This document shows, piece after piece, positions 42,301 to 56,700 of a stretch of 64,000 nucleotides of DNA; within the stretch, counting starts at the first letter, position 1; each line of letters starts with the position of its first letter. The DNA lies in NCBI GenBank assembly GCA_013180625.2, contig SNVD02004469.1:124001-188000 (forward strand), in the 5' to 3' direction. Source of the stretch: Boswellia sacra (Eukaryota > Streptophyta > Magnoliopsida > Sapindales > Burseraceae). Made by a program: the position numbers and the translations under genes. The notes beneath the pieces are model-generated. The model ran no database searches and was not told the DNA's origin. It worked only from the letters and a program-made list of their open reading frames with translations.

Positions 42301-44348
42301 GGGCAGCAAATAGAGCCTTATTGTGAATGGCAATGATGCCATTGTTCTGAAAACAAACGGTGCATGAAGTGATGAAGATATATCCACCACATGTGCTAGG
42401 AAAACAAAATCTGGCACTCTTCCCTTTTTTCCTGCATTAATTTACAACAAAGTTTAATCTTAGATGTTAGTCAATGCCCTATGTGTTACTGCAAACGTTC
42501 ATTAATGATTCCAATCCATCCAATATTCCAATTTATGAAGGTGAAATGATCCCTGGATGGATACCAAGTCTTCTCGTTTAGATCGATTATTTGCTATCCA
42601 TGGAGTAATTAAACGCAATTAAGTACCACATTTACGATATGAGTAAATTCTTTTTGCGACTACCCGAAGCTGAAGTAATGCTTTTGTGTCTTTGCCATGA
42701 TTCTCTGTTCAGGGTATTCCCGATGGCATCAAAAAGAGGCATGAATAGGCAAAAGTTGGTATCCATCTCTGTGTGGTGTAGGCTGTGATATCTGCAGATC
42801 AGCCAAAACAGAAACGTGTAAATAAAGTGGTTTTTTGTTGAGAAATTGATCATGAACGTGACACATCCAACTAGAAGCACTTAATGCATCTGCAGTGTCT
42901 TTAAATTTTCACTTTCTCCAATATCTTGGCTAATTACTTTCCTCTCAAAAAGATCTAAAAACTATAACCATATATATGATGCCAATCATGCTAAATATTT
43001 TGAATGTCTTAAAATACTAGATTAAAAGTAGATTGAGAAATACAATTTGAGAGCTTATATTGGCCTTGATACTTGATAGATGGGGTTCATATGGAACCCA
43101 CTTTTTAGTCTCGTACGAATTTGTAATGATGATTGAGGAAAGATGCTTCTATGAGCTTTGAAGGCCATAATTACGTGTGGTCAAGCCTTTTTTGCCATTA
43201 ACTCTAAGCTACATGTGTAGAAATATAGATAAAAATAGTAAGATGAAACTTGGAAGCATAATTAGGCATTAGTTAATTAATAAATGTAAATTACGCTTGT
43301 GGGGATGAAAAAACTTACGTGGGGGTGTACAGAAGATATCGAAGAATGGGAAGAAACTCGAACAATTGATGAGGAATAAATTCAAAATTGCAGTGTCCCA
43401 AACATCTTAGAGAATCAAACAACAAAACGTATCCATAAATCATGCTTATTGATCCGTATCCCATCATAGAAGATCCAATTATTGGAACTGCAATGACTAC
43501 ACATAGTGCAAGATGCTCAAGAAATGTTGCATTTCCAGCTGCACCAAAATCAATACACCATTTAATTATAAGCATCAAATGAATTGTAGCTAGAGTGACT
43601 ACAAAAATATATTGCTTTTCACCTGTTGTGGCCTGGAGAACTGGGGATGAATGGTGGATGGAATGGTAATGGGTGAAAAAGTAATTTTTGTGGAACAATC
43701 TGTGTAAATAATAATATAGAGGCTCTGAAACTGTCACATGGAGTAGGAGTAATGCAATAAAGCCTTTTGTGTTCCATAAAGGAAGGCTTTGAAAGCAGGG
43801 AAAGAGGTAATAGGCCATGGCTGCAACTAGAGCTTGAAGAAGAATGAAATTCTCCCTGAAAAATATTACAAGCAAAATTAATAAGCCTATAATTAATTCC
43901 AATAAGAGAAGAAGAAGAAGAAGGTCCAAAAATTAAGAAGAAATTAAAATGGTGGTATGGAAGTACCAGTTCCATTCATGGTCAATCTGCTTGAAATCGA
44001 TCCCTTTTTGGATAATCTGACGATTACGGTTTAAGAAAAGCATGTTACTGAAAGAGTTCCAAAGCAGATTAAGGGCTCCTCTAAGTGCAGATAGGATGAG
44101 AATATGAAGACACCAATACTCAATCTGGGAATCATCTTGAATCCTTGAATGTAAGACTTTAGCAACGAAAGGTCCAAACAGCAAATACTTCACCATACAA
44201 TTAGAAAAGAATTTATGATCAGTTTCAGCTACCCAAAGAAACTCAAAACCAGGAGCCAAAAAAAAAAGTAATAAATGGTTTCCAGTTTCCATACCTTGTA
44301 AGCCCCTAAGTTCTCCCAAGGCCAAGCCGACAAAGGAGCAGAAACCAT
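39309..44348 (-). CDS. CER3: CER3/WAX2 (YRE/FLP1), wax alkane-forming protein, 11 exons
   Basis: Exons are 44295-44348, 43967-44187, 43623-43855, 43319-43538, 42664-42791, 42175-42431, 41971-42078, 41131-41337, 40363-40473, 40040-40213 and 39309-39488: 1893 bp, 630 residues, all GT-AG and in phase, with no internal stop. The start [19 protein letters not shown] is typical of CER3. The N-terminal half is a membrane fatty-acid-hydroxylase domain with His boxes HRLFH (143-147), HSIHH (156-160) and HSLHH (245-249). The C-terminal half is the WAX2 domain, with [20 protein letters not shown] and a final [13 protein letters not shown]...LEGW. Length matches Arabidopsis CER3 (about 632). In the ER, CER3 works with CER1 to turn very-long-chain acyl-CoA into cuticle alkanes; loss affects wax and pollen coat in Arabidopsis. 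Closer by motifs to CER3 than to CER1. No sign of damage. Confidence 0.95.
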
Positions 44349-45931
44349 TTTCTGTAACCAATAAACTCAATGCTCCAGGCTTTTTATTTCCTCCAAATTC
44401 TATCCTTGTTTTAATCCTGAAAGATTCTCTTCAAATCTTCCCAAGCCAACAAGATATATAGGATAGATTATCTAAAACAAGAGAACAACAAATTCCCAGC
44501 TTGGAGAATCCTGGAGGAAGTGTACCCTGTGCCTGAGACGACACAATTGTTTGTTCTTGTTTGATTTGTTTACAAGTTTGAAGTGCCTCCCCCGCTTTAG
44601 GTCACCTACTTATAAAGCTACGAGCGAAGTGAAAATAAATAAATAAATAAAAGTTATACATTACAATTTTACAAATTCAAAATGCAGTTAAAGCTCTTAA
44701 TCAAGTCATTGTCTTCCAAGCTTTTTTTTTTTCCCATATTTGACACCACACCAGGGACGGTCGTCAATTATGACCAAAAGCTGCATTGGAGTTTAATGTG
44801 TTCAAATTTCTCTCTCCCTGCATCTTGGCCTCACAGCTGTAATGATGGCCAAATGCCCTCCCAGAAATTAATGGCCTTTGTGGTTGGGAGAATGGGAATA
44901 GATGCATGCAAGCCTATCGTCATTATTATTTTTTTTTTCTTTTGCCAATTAGTAGCTATCCAACCCTTTGAAGTACATTTCATTTATCAACAACTTTTGT
45001 AATTAATTTTATAAAAATTAGGCATCAACGATGTCGAATTCGTGTTATAATCCGCGAAACTCTTTTCTGTTCTTACTCTAAAGATATATGTTAAAAAAAT
45101 TTAATATAATAAATAATAAATTTATTTTTTATTATTATTATTATTAATAAATGAAATGTACTAATGGTTGATAATTTAAAATTTTTTTTAGACAGAGTAG
45201 AGAAGACGTGATAGAGCTGTAGACACACTTGGAGGAGGTCACGCATCCTAAATGTAATCGAAGTATTTTTATTTTTTAATAATTATTATTATTATTATTA
45301 TTTATATTGATTTGAAGATAGGATGGGACCCGACGGTCTGTTCAGTTTTCAATGTCAATTGTAAGACTTTTGGTTACCGCAAAATCGGGTTTCCTTAACC
45401 AATTCACAAACATTAAATGGGCCCAAGAGGTGTTTTGATTTCCGACTTTATTAATTGCTACTTATCAATGTATTAGTTTTAATTATTTTTGTGGCAGGTT
45501 CTAGAGACTGTTTTGTTGCAAAAATATAACTCAAATATTTGTTTCCAAAAATTGGTATTCAACTTATTAAAATACTATTTCTAAAGGGCAAGTTTTTTCT
45601 TACACTCGTGAAGTTTGAGGTAACTAAGATCTACATTTAGAGGTTTTAAAAACTAACAATTTCATCTTTATATTTAACACAGGTGGATTTGTTTTAAGGG
45701 TGTTATTTCTTTTAAAAGATTAGCATCAAAGCGTTGGTTTTAAAAATTTTTTAATTGAAAATAGTTAGCTTAACCCTCGAGGCTCTTTCAAACTTTTGGG
45801 ATCGTTTTGAGCCCCAAGGTTTGTTGCGATTCCCCCACGATTTGGAAAACACATAAGGTAGAGTTGCAAACGCCCAAATGGGTAAGGGTAAACACAACTC
45901 ACTTCATCTGTTGGTTTTAAGCCATCCCATC
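44349..45931. other. CER3 promoter side and intergenic sequence
   Basis: The first few hundred bp should hold the CER3 5' UTR and promoter. A TTTATAAG on the minus strand at about 44608-44616 could serve as a TATA element but would imply a leader of roughly 230 bp. From 45000 on the sequence is AT-rich with ATT runs (45130-45150, 45283-45305) and no gene. Confidence 0.45.
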
Positions 45932-46941
45932 TAGCCCCCTTTGTTTGGAAAAACTGGTGAAACCTCCCTTACTAAGTTACTGTTAAACTCAGTTAAAGTA
46001 ATATTAATTAATTGGTTAAAAAATATAAAATATAAAATTGCTTTTCTTTTATAGAGTCAGCGGTGTTTGTTTTTTTACCTTAAATCTTTTACTTATTGTT
46101 AGACTTCGAACATTTTTATGTATTTGTTTTTTCTAACTTTACTCTAATTCTTGAGCAATTATATATGAGAATGAAAAACTAAAAATTTTATTTAATATTT
46201 TATAATTTGTGATAAAATATTATAAAACTTTTATTATTTAAATACTTCAATTATATTTTTGCCAATATTGACTTGTAAATCATTCTAATATGTCAAATAA
46301 AATTACAAGTAAAAATGACATCTATAAGGATATATGTGTGTGTGATTGCACGCGTGCATGTGTGTATGTATGTGTGTAAAAATATTAGCTTTCAGATATT
46401 TTAATTCAACTCTTAAAATAAAAAATAAACATATCATTCAAATTTATATATTTAGACCTATATATGCTTTAGTTTAATTCAGATCTATTCAAATTCCAAA
46501 CAAAAAAATAAACATACCCTTAGCTTTTTAGTAAACAAATATATCACTATATGTTGAGAAAATAATAAAACATTTAAATATTAACAAACTTAATTTTAAT
46601 TTTTATTAGCATTATTTCTTTATATAAGAAAATTTAAACATTTTAAAGTATATATAAAAGATGTATGATATTAAAATTAAACTATTGTCTAGGTTAATTT
46701 CTTTAAATATTGATACTCATAAAGATATTATACTAATATTTAAAACATTAGGATTGTTAATATTTAAAGAAAGATTTATTTTCTCCGCATACAAAAACAT
46801 ATATGCCCATTAAAAAAACTTACTCTAAATAATAAGGGAAAATATGGTATTTTATTAGTTTTAAATGGTCAAATTACTTCAACTTTTAACATTGTTCAAT
46901 ACAAGGGAGGTTTCTATAATTTTTGCAAATTATGGGGGCTA
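45932..46941. mobile_element. Diverged TIR element, about 1 kb
   Basis: The left end TAGCCCCCTTTGTTTGGAAA and onward and the inverted right end TAGCCCCCATAATTTGCAAA share a diverged TIR of about 90 bp, including GAAACCTCCCTT in both. The interior is AT-rich with no coding sequence. No clear target duplication was found, so the outer limits may be off by some bases. Confidence 0.6.
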
Positions 46942-49900
46942 CATGGTCCTTTAGAAATCCTCAAGCTCCGTCATGCACATGACAAAAATTACATGTACAA
47001 TAAATACAAAAACATTTTCTTAAAGAATCTAACAAAGTAATGATACACATCCCAAAACTTATCTTAGAATTATTCATCCCAAATACTGTAGTATGAAATT
47101 AAAGTTATCACATCACTCGTTCATCACCGCATCATCCCTTGACAAGCCTCTATTAAATACACATCTGTTGAGATACAGAATTTGGTATACTATTTGGAAA
47201 GAATGCCATTATTGTTTTCTAAAATTTGTTAGAAATTAGTTTACTAAACATCTAAATTAGTGGCAGGATTGGCGGAATTACGTTGAGGCCAAGGTTTCTT
47301 GAAAATATTTTATGAGATTTATAATGACCTATAACTTTTAAGCTTTTTGTGACAAAAATTCTTTTCATATATTCCATGTTCATAATTTCTTCAATAAATT
47401 ACCATTTTACTTAGATGGATTCAACAATCTTTGTTTCATTTAATTAGTTTATTAATTTAACTAATTAAATATATTTAAAAAAATTAGTAAACAAAAATAC
47501 GAGACAAGTTTGATTTATTTACCATTTGTTTACTGAAAATATTTTTATTTAAAAACACAATAAGATCGAAAATATAAACTAAGATATTTGAATAATATTT
47601 TTATTTGTTGTTATAGATTAGTTTAAGAACTGAATTTTTTTTAAATAGTATTAAGTGTCTTTTACTCTTTTAAAATTTGCGTGTGTAGTATTAATAAATA
47701 TTTATTTAAGTGATTCATTTTGTATATACTCACAAGATTTAGAAGATAGTTAAATAAAAACTTATTAATTTCAAATAATTATCATGTTTTTACTTTCTAT
47801 TATGCATTATAAAAACTTATAATTTTTGTACCAGCAGGGTTGGGGCCCCAAAATCTTAGTTTTGCCGCTGAGGGGTAGATTGTTTAAGGATCAAACTTTT
47901 CGATTTTCAATAACAATCCAAATGACCAAATGTGACTCTACGACTTTAGATTCATTAGATGAAATTCTAAAAGACGAGTAAGGCGAAAATAACAAGAGTC
48001 CATTTGATGTAGAATCTGAATACAATTCTTTTTCTTTTTTAAAAACAATCAAATAATATATAATTTTTTTAAATGTTTTTGATTAAAATTTTTTCTAGAA
48101 CATTCTTTGTGTACAGTTTCTAAACTATTATAAAACCAGAATATTCAAAAAATAGAGTTAGCATACCTGGATTCCATTCTATAGACTAAGAGAGTGACAC
48201 ATCGCTACTACCAAGATGGTTAGAAAGTGTATGAATAAATTGTAATTAAAGATAAGATCGATACAACGTGGCACATGGGAGGAAGCTTTGCCCCATTTTG
48301 CATAGGCAAAGCCAATACATGCATGTACCCGGAGACTAATTGTACATCACGATTCAAATTTCCTTAACTACTCCATTGTTTAGTTGGGAAGATAGAAGAT
48401 GCAAAGGCCATGTCGGTTCATTTATCTAACAAAATTCTCAAAAACTCCCAAGAGCATATATCACATGGGAGCTATATGTATGGACCTAACAAAATATTCG
48501 TTGTTTTTCAAAATTATTTTCTATACTTTGACAATTGTTACATATATGCATAAGAAAAGCTAAATATTTTCTTGAACGTTTGTGTAAAGAGAATCATATC
48601 ATGTATCTAAATTATGATAACATATATATGTATTTAAAAAAAATATTTAAAGTGTAATTTTATGGATGAATATGAAATTTGTTTTTTAAAGATAGAAGGG
48701 AAAGCCTATAGCATTCAACCAAGTGGGAAATAACAGGTTTTATTAGGGATCGTTCAGCCTAACTAATTAATAAATCAATGTGATTCATTTTCTTTGATTG
48801 ATTACGAACGCTCACATGTTTTCAGCTGTTTTCTACTGTGGACGAGAGTGTTTTTGGTGCTCATTTCAATTACGTTTTAGCTTTAGCTTTCAAGCTTTTG
48901 GTTTCTTGTGTGATGTAACGTAGCAATATATATATTGCAAATCGACTTCTAATTCAATTTAAACCAGAACTTTTTCATAAATTTTAATCTAGCTAGATAT
49001 GCGTCAAATCAATTAAAGATATTGATGATAACTAAATTTGTATTTATATTAATAAAAATCTGGGTTCCCCGACTAACCATCATACCAAAAAAAAAAAAAA
49101 TTATCTATGAACTTAATTGATTTGAACAAAACATTAATAATCCTACCATGTGGACTCCCAACTATATGGTGGATATTTGCTGTTAAATATTTGCTAAGGT
49201 AATTATATATTCATATACTTAATGTCAAATCACTTTCAAACGAGATTTAAGTTTTTTTCTTTTTTATTACTTTTAGAAGAGTAGTATTTCTCTTTTCTAA
49301 TATTCATGTAGGTTAATTATGAGGCCAATACATATTGTGTGTTTAGTTTCGTAGATTTGCAGTGAATTAATGGTATAATTTTATTGCAATAATCCTTAAC
49401 CTGTAAATTTGACACATTAGTTTTGTAGTTTGAAATAAAAATGATCACAAACTCTGGTATAACAGAATGCTAATTTATATATGTTAGAGAATTAATATTA
49501 AGTTCACATCTATTAGCTTAAAATTTTAGGTAAAGTGATAAATTTAATATGATATCAGAGTTCATAAAATATGATCAAACGATCACAGGTTTGAATCTCC
49601 TACGTATTATTTAAAAAACAAAAGTATTGTTAAACCTATTTGTAAGACCCACTAAAACATGTGAGACAGGTCAATGTTACAAACTTAAGCTATTAGATAA
49701 ATTAACAAATTTAACAATATGTAAATATGCAGGTCCATAGAACTTTAAAAAAAGAACTTTGCACTTGCCGCAAATTGTATAATGAAAAAAATTGCAGAAG
49801 AATACAATAAAAGTATGGTCATTCGAAACAAATAGTTTATCCTAAAATGTAATATTTCATATTGAAGGATCGCAGTGTTTCAAAAAACAAGAAGCTTTTT

Positions 49901-51787
49901 CATGAATTGAAGGTATCCAAAATATTTGACAGTTTTACATTTATTTTTGATAATATATAGAGATTTAAACGAATTGTATCATGATGCTTGAGACGTTTAA
50001 GCTTGAAACACTGTCCCCATTGGTGCTTCTTAATGACTAGCCACTTGCCCTAACATAACGAATTTCTTGTTGGATTCACGAAACGGGAGAAAGATTTTTC
50101 ATTATTAATTTGGCCAAAAGATATATGCACGTGAACATTAGCATTCCCACTCCAATTTCATAAAAATCTTGCTTTTAAATATATCTAGCATATCTCTAGT
50201 TTTATATGCATTATTGCTCTACATATATCCTTTTAGTGAAAGTTCTACATTTCGATTCTTTGAACCATTAAATTTCTATAAAACACAAATAAATTTTTTT
50301 ATGACAAATCACCCACCATCGAATTTGACCTTCCCGCATCACGATTGCATTCATCAGTATTCACTGGCCCCTGTCAGCATTGGATTCAATTCGGCGCCGA
50401 TCACGCTGCTCAACCACTTCTGGATTCACAAATAATCCTTATCCCAACAAGTTAATTATATTGAAAACAAAGAACAGTTAAGAAACATGTTTAGCTAACA
50501 AGTGAATGCTAGTTCAATCAACCCTCCAGCTTCTTAATATCAATCAATCTCTTGGACCTTGTTCCTCCGCAAATAGCTAAAGGGTTCTAAATTTTTAATG
50601 AGGTTCTCCGTTAATCAAAGAGTTCATTGTTATTTTGACCAACCTTCTTGTTACGCATGTATCATATAGCAATATATAAATAATATTAGACCTACAACTA
50701 ATGCTTCTTACAATAGTTAATAAAATAATATTAGACAAGTAAAAAATAAAAATAAACTATATGATATGATAATTATCCATCTATTAATATTTTATCAACT
50801 TAAATTAAAAAATAAATATGTTATAAATGAGTTGTAAATATAATATTATTCGTAATATATATATTTAAATATTTATTAATTTTACTAAATTGATAATGAC
50901 ATTTCTTTTAATACGTGTGGAAAGATCATTGCGGGCAGGCGCTCCCTATCTCTTCAACCTATATATAAAATTAAAGAATATGTATTGCACGTACAAGATT
51001 ATTATTCATGATATAAAACGGATAACAGTTATACGCAGAAACTTCCGGATAGATAAATTGTATGAGCGTTAATTGGACCAGGAAGAGTGGGAGGTTCATG
51101 TAAATTTTGTGGGGGATGGACATGGCCTCAACAACCCAACAGAGCTTTGATTGCTTTCCTCCCTAATAGCCAAGATTATGGGATCTTAATTATGCAGTCT
51201 CCACTTTTTTTAAGCGAAAAAAAAAAAATTTCTGTGAGGAGCTCACAATTTTCATGCCTCTCCTTTAAGTCAGTATTATATATTATCCTCACAACAAATA
51301 ATAATATATATAATTTTAATTTATATAATATAAAAACAGTATAACAGATTCATTTCATGTACATTTATAGGGTAAGACTCGTCATCTTTTAACAAATAAA
51401 GATATTTATATATTTGTTTATCCTTTCAAGAAATTGAGTATGAATATATTTGAGAGACCTTGACAGAAATCTCTCAGCAGGATGTGACGTGCTTTCGTCA
51501 CTCCACAATTCAATTAATAAATTGAACTTCTAACTGAAAACCGATCTGGTTAACAAGTGTTGGGTTTGTGAACATGCAAAAGATGTTAGTAGGAGCCTAT
51601 CAAAGTACTGAAATTTATGAGTCTGGATGGTGATACATGAATCGATTAAAATTTTTTCTTAATATCGAACAAATACTAAATAAATTAATATAATACAAGA
51701 AGTATTCTTTACTAGAATACAAATTAAAAACTGCACACGTTGCACTTAGACTTTAAAAACTTACAAAAAATATTCTTTGGCTTGTCA
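46942..51787. other. AT-rich intergenic region
   Basis: No gene is recognised. At about 49480-49720 a stretch with ATATGATATCAGAG and GGTTTGAATCTCC resembles a common plant dispersed repeat with tRNA-like motifs, but I could not find its ends. 50684-50860 has weak inverted similarity around AATATTAGACCTACAACT. Everything else looks like decayed non-coding DNA. Confidence 0.45.
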
Positions 51788-51795
51788 TTTGTTAG

Positions 51796-52390
51796 TAGGT
51801 TTGGGCATTTGTCCCGGCCCCACCACTGATCCGACCGGACCCGATCCAATGGGGCGGGTCTGGACCCTCCCCGGATCACTGTAAGGGGCGGGTATGAGGC
51901 TGCATAGAGTCTGTCCCGTCCGGGGTGGGTCCGGGGCCGGGTCTTGTCTCTAGGCCCGTTGGACCCGCCCCGTCCCGCCCCGCACAGTTAAGGGTATAAA
52001 TAAAAAAATTCAAAATATAAGGACTTAGAGGTAATTTCAGGGGGTTCTTTTGATAAATTTTAATATATAGGAACTTTCAGAATATATTTATTTTTTAATT
52101 TTTTTGGATTTTTGGCCGTGACGTAAGCATGTTGATGATATTGTATGAAATTATGGATGGACTTAAAAGAAATATTGTGGGTGATGAGATTGAAAAATAT
52201 AAATATTATGGGGTGTAAATGAAATTTTGGGGCGGGGCGGGGCGGGTATGGATCTGGCTCTTTTTTTTTCTGCCCCGCCCCGCCCCGCAACGGGGCAATG
52301 GGGCGGGGCGGGGCAGAAAAAAAAGAGACGGGGCGGGGCTGGATACTTGCCGCCCCATACCCGCCCCGCCCCGCCCCGGTACCAAGCCTA
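51796..52390. mobile_element. Non-autonomous hAT element, GC-rich ends (second copy type)
   Basis: 595 bp flanked by exact TTTGTTAG on both sides (51788-51795 and 52391-52398). Termini are TAGGTTTGGGCATTTG at the left and, inverted, TAGGCTTGGTACCGGG at the right. As in the element at 20373-20910, both ends are dense in GGGGCGGG/CCCGCCCC words and share a CGCCCCGCACAGT-like inner boundary, with an AT-rich core. No transposase. Confidence 0.92.
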
Positions 52391-52398
52391 TTTGTTAG

Positions 52399-53784
52399 AC
52401 CAAACCTCAGGGATGTCTATGTAAAAACCTCTAATTAGAAAAACGAAGATGTCACTCTTGATATATTTTTAAATTATTATAAATGTCTCATATACAGAAT
52501 AGGAGGCCTATGTATGTTGCTATATTAATGGAAGTATATATCAAATTAAATTGATCAAAGTTGTGCAATTTAATCTGTCTCGAGCATGTTTATAAATGTT
52601 TATACTTTCAAGTATTGGTAGGAGCGATTGATTCTTTTTGTTATTGCTTACAGCTAAATCAAACTAATCCATCATTATTCAACTAATAATATAAATTTTA
52701 TATAGTGCAACAATCAATTTACATTAATTAAATTTTATTAGACAAGTTTTTCAACGTATAAATTAAAGCGCTTACAGTGCAATATTTATTTGGAGCCTAA
52801 GTTTCACGAACAAACAATTTCACCCCTCAATCTAATAGCGGTGTACCATACAACAACTAATTTATGACGAAAAGGCTACACTACCATTTATCTAATAAAT
52901 GCAAAAGCGGGAAAGCCTTTTAATCAAATAATTTAACACAAACATTGACCTATAGTTTAAGCATTTGAACTAATTAGTTGTCCTCCTCTATCCTATTTAA
53001 TCACGTACATTTATGCATAGTAGTTACATTAGGTAGGCTCATCAGATAATTTTGCTGATTTGGTGACCATATCCAATTAAATTGTGATATATTATTATAA
53101 GAGATTAAAATAATGAAACAAGTAGATTAAAAAACACATATAGAAAATTGAAAGAAGTCAGCTTTGATAACTGAAAAAGCAATTATTTATTAAACATATA
53201 GCATAATATGAATTGTTGGGTACAGCTATACCACATTTTCATAGTGATGTGATATGTCACCCACACGTAAGTATTTTTCGTGTAGGAGATATAATTTAAG
53301 GTGGATAATCAATCAAATTTAATTAATAAATTATAATTATAATTAATTTAGGATGCTTAAGCCAAGGTACGAAGTGGACATTAATATAGCCGGGCCACTT
53401 CTGCTGCAATTACTAGCAAATTAAATACAACAATAAGAATAGCTGGTTCTGGTTGAGGAACACATTACCGATGTACATTGGCCAAGATGCATGATTGGGA
53501 AGCATGCATTGCCACCTCCATCTGCCCATCCATGTCTCGATGAACTTGCCTGGCATCCAGCGCCACCTTATAATTAATTTCATTTTTAGCTTAAACTAAA
53601 TAGGAAAAATAAAATTATCGTTGAGAGAAGAGTTTTGTTGATTTGATAACAAATAATAGATAAGGGAGATCTCTTTTAATTTTGAGTAAAATTATACTTT
53701 GTTTATTGCTTAATCAAATTCTCTCTTAAAATAACAAAATACCTTCTCAATAAATTATTAAAAACTTTGAAATAGAAGAGTTAT
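52399..53784. other. AT-rich intergenic sequence
   Basis: No gene recognised. 53360-53570 is less AT-rich and its complement has a short open stretch with many Trp and Met codons, but no start, splice sites or family match could be found. Confidence 0.45.
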
Positions 53785-56700
53785 TGACACGATCCGCTCC
53801 TAGCTGCACGAGTAAATCGTACTTAGAACTATTTACTAAAAGAACAATCTTTCAAATAACTGACTCTCTACGCTTTTGATGTACTGATACAAAAATTTAT
53901 AGAAAAATTATTTCTAGTTTAGGTCTTTTATATAAAATGCCAAAAATACTTTGAAAAAATTTAGTGAAAACCCAACAGAGTTTCTCCTATATTTTGGATT
54001 AAACTCTCTGCCAAAACACAAAATTTTAAAGCTTCTAAAAATTATTTTCTCAACTCAACTTCTTCTAGGACACTTACCCTTAACAATCACAACATGCCAA
54101 CGATAAATACAATTGATGCTCAACATGCTCAAAAATTTAGAAATTTATACAAAGATAAATAAAAATGAATTGCTTTTAATGAATGAAAACCAACTATATA
54201 TCGTGTGGCTCTCTTTAGCATATGAGACAGCTTAACACCATACCTGTAGTATCTGGTGGGAAAAGAATATATGAAAAGAGTGAGCTTGAGGCTCAGTGAG
54301 TGGATACAATTTTTTAAAATAAAATTCTTATTTCTTTCCTTTTTTTTTATAAAACTCATTTCTTGAATAAAGCTTTCTTTTTAAAACCTCATTTTCTCAA
54401 AACAAAAATACAACATTTAATCTCTTTGAAAGGAAATCAATAAACTTTTCTTTTTAGGAGAATATATAAACAATTATTTATTCTCAGACTTTCTTTATAA
54501 ACTTCATTCTTGTAAAACAACTATATAATTTCTTAACTCATTATAAAGAAAATACTTTATAGAAATCTTTTACTTACTTACCAAGATAACTTAATATTCT
54601 TAAATCATATAAGCAAATTACTCATGTGCCTTTACTCAAAACACTTATCTAATCCCATACTCAGTACAAAACTTATCACTATACATCAATTTTTTTCTAT
54701 CAAATAAACTTATAAATAAACGCCAAAAATTAAACAATATAAACTTTTAAATCATATTTCTCTCATCATATACTCAGAAACTTATTGACTCTGTTTCCTA
54801 AACCAATCATAAATTATATGACTTTCTCATAGTAAAATCATAAAATACATTACTGATTAGAAAATCTCATCTCTTATTTGTACTTAAGAAAATCTATGGT
54901 ATTCATTAAAAGTGTCATCAAATCTCTCATAGAATTTTAAAACAAATAAATTTTTGATTAAAAATCTTTAAATATGTCAGCTTGATTATATGCTTTTAAA
55001 AACAATAAAAAAATGCTAATTTTCTCAATCTCATAAAATAAAGCTCACGATGTTATTAATAAAATCATCGCTCAAGTATATTTTAAAATAAAATTTTCTT
55101 TAAAAAAAAACTATTCTTTTTCAAATGACTTTTGTAAATAATGCTTCTTTTTAAAACAAACTCATATGAAAATATTTAAAATAATTTTACATTATATTAA
55201 AAAAGTACCCTTGAAGCTATCTGATCCTCTCTGACAAGATCTAACATTGCACAAGTAGAGCTATCTAAATCTCCTCATACCTAGTGAGAACTACATCATG
55301 CAAATAGAGCTATCTTTATCTTCTTATAGCTGGTGAGATCTAACATCACACAGGCAGAGCTATCTGTATCTGACGAGATATAACATCGCAAAGGCCTACT
55401 AAACTGGTTATACGCATGCACAGAGCTACCCCCAAAGGGTTGAAGCGCCCAAATCATACCATTCAAAGCCTCTATGTGTGTTTGAACGGATCTCAAAAGC
55501 CTTTATTTATATAACTGTATGTCTTAATTTGCCGCTTCACTATCTAAGTGAGCTTGCTACTAGTTTAGTATAACATAATTGAATTTTCTCATTTTTGCTA
55601 AAACAGATTTTCTTTTCAAAAATGCTTCATATGCTAAACCTTTGCTTTTTATGCAACTTTATCAAACTTTGAAGAATTTGGGCAAGCTAAAGCTTAAAAT
55701 ACTTGAATTCTTTGAAATCCATGATAAACATCTAAAAGAGCATTTTCAAATACTTTAAGAAATCCTTGAATCAAATTGCTAAGAAAACATTTAATATCAT
55801 GCTTTAGCACTTTCTCTAAAATTGTAAAATATGCATTTATGATAATCTAGAAAACACTTCAAATATAAAATCTAAAATTTTCCTTTTGAAGTGCTATATC
55901 TTTGTTTAGAATTGTTTTTGAAACTAAAAATAATGTCTGAAAGTATTTTGAAAACTAACTCTTAAATATCTTAATGACTGAAAACAAGCATAATAAATAA
56001 TGCTAAATTTATATTTAAGATAATACAGGGACTGACTTAAATACTTCTAACTTTACTAAAATATTCTCGTAAATATATTCACAAAATACTAAATAACATT
56101 ACTAAATATTCTTTTTAGTTGATCTAGAAAATAAGTCTTCTAAATCTCTTTAGAATCTTTTAACATATTCATAAAAATGGTATTTGTAAATCATTATGAC
56201 GCATAAAATAAAATACTTTTTCAACTTACCAATTAAAAACCATAGCTTTCCTTTTTATCCCAAAGTCAAATCTCATACTTTCCCTACAACACTCATTTTC
56301 ATTCAATTATACACTTCAAAAGACAAAAGTTTTTCCAGTAATTATACAATATCATAAAGCTAAATACTCATAAAACAACATGTAGCATTTAAAACTTTTA
56401 ATATTACTCCTTAGCACTTCAATAATGAAAACTTAATCACTATTCAACCATAAAACCTATCAACATGGATTACTTACCTTATATTTAAAATACTTAAATG
56501 TTCAAAATTTCAAAGACTTCCAAAACTTAAAAATCATGATTTTACCAAAAATTCTTTGAATATCCAAAGTTTACAAAATTTCGCATTTAGATCCCTACAA
56601 ATTCTAGAACAGTTTTCAGAATTGGCAGTTCACCCCTTGTTGTTGGACAGTTTCAAAATTTTACAGTTTCACCCCCGTAGAAATCCAATACAAGTTCCCA

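Noticed and set aside
49480..49720. SINE-like or second copia primer-site-like segment (ATATGATATCAGAG and GGTTTGAATCTCC)
   Set aside because: Resembles a dispersed plant repeat, but no poly-A tail, duplication or ends could be established.
53390..53575. Possible minus-strand exon with many Trp and Met codons
   Set aside because: No start, no convincing splice sites and no match to a family I know.
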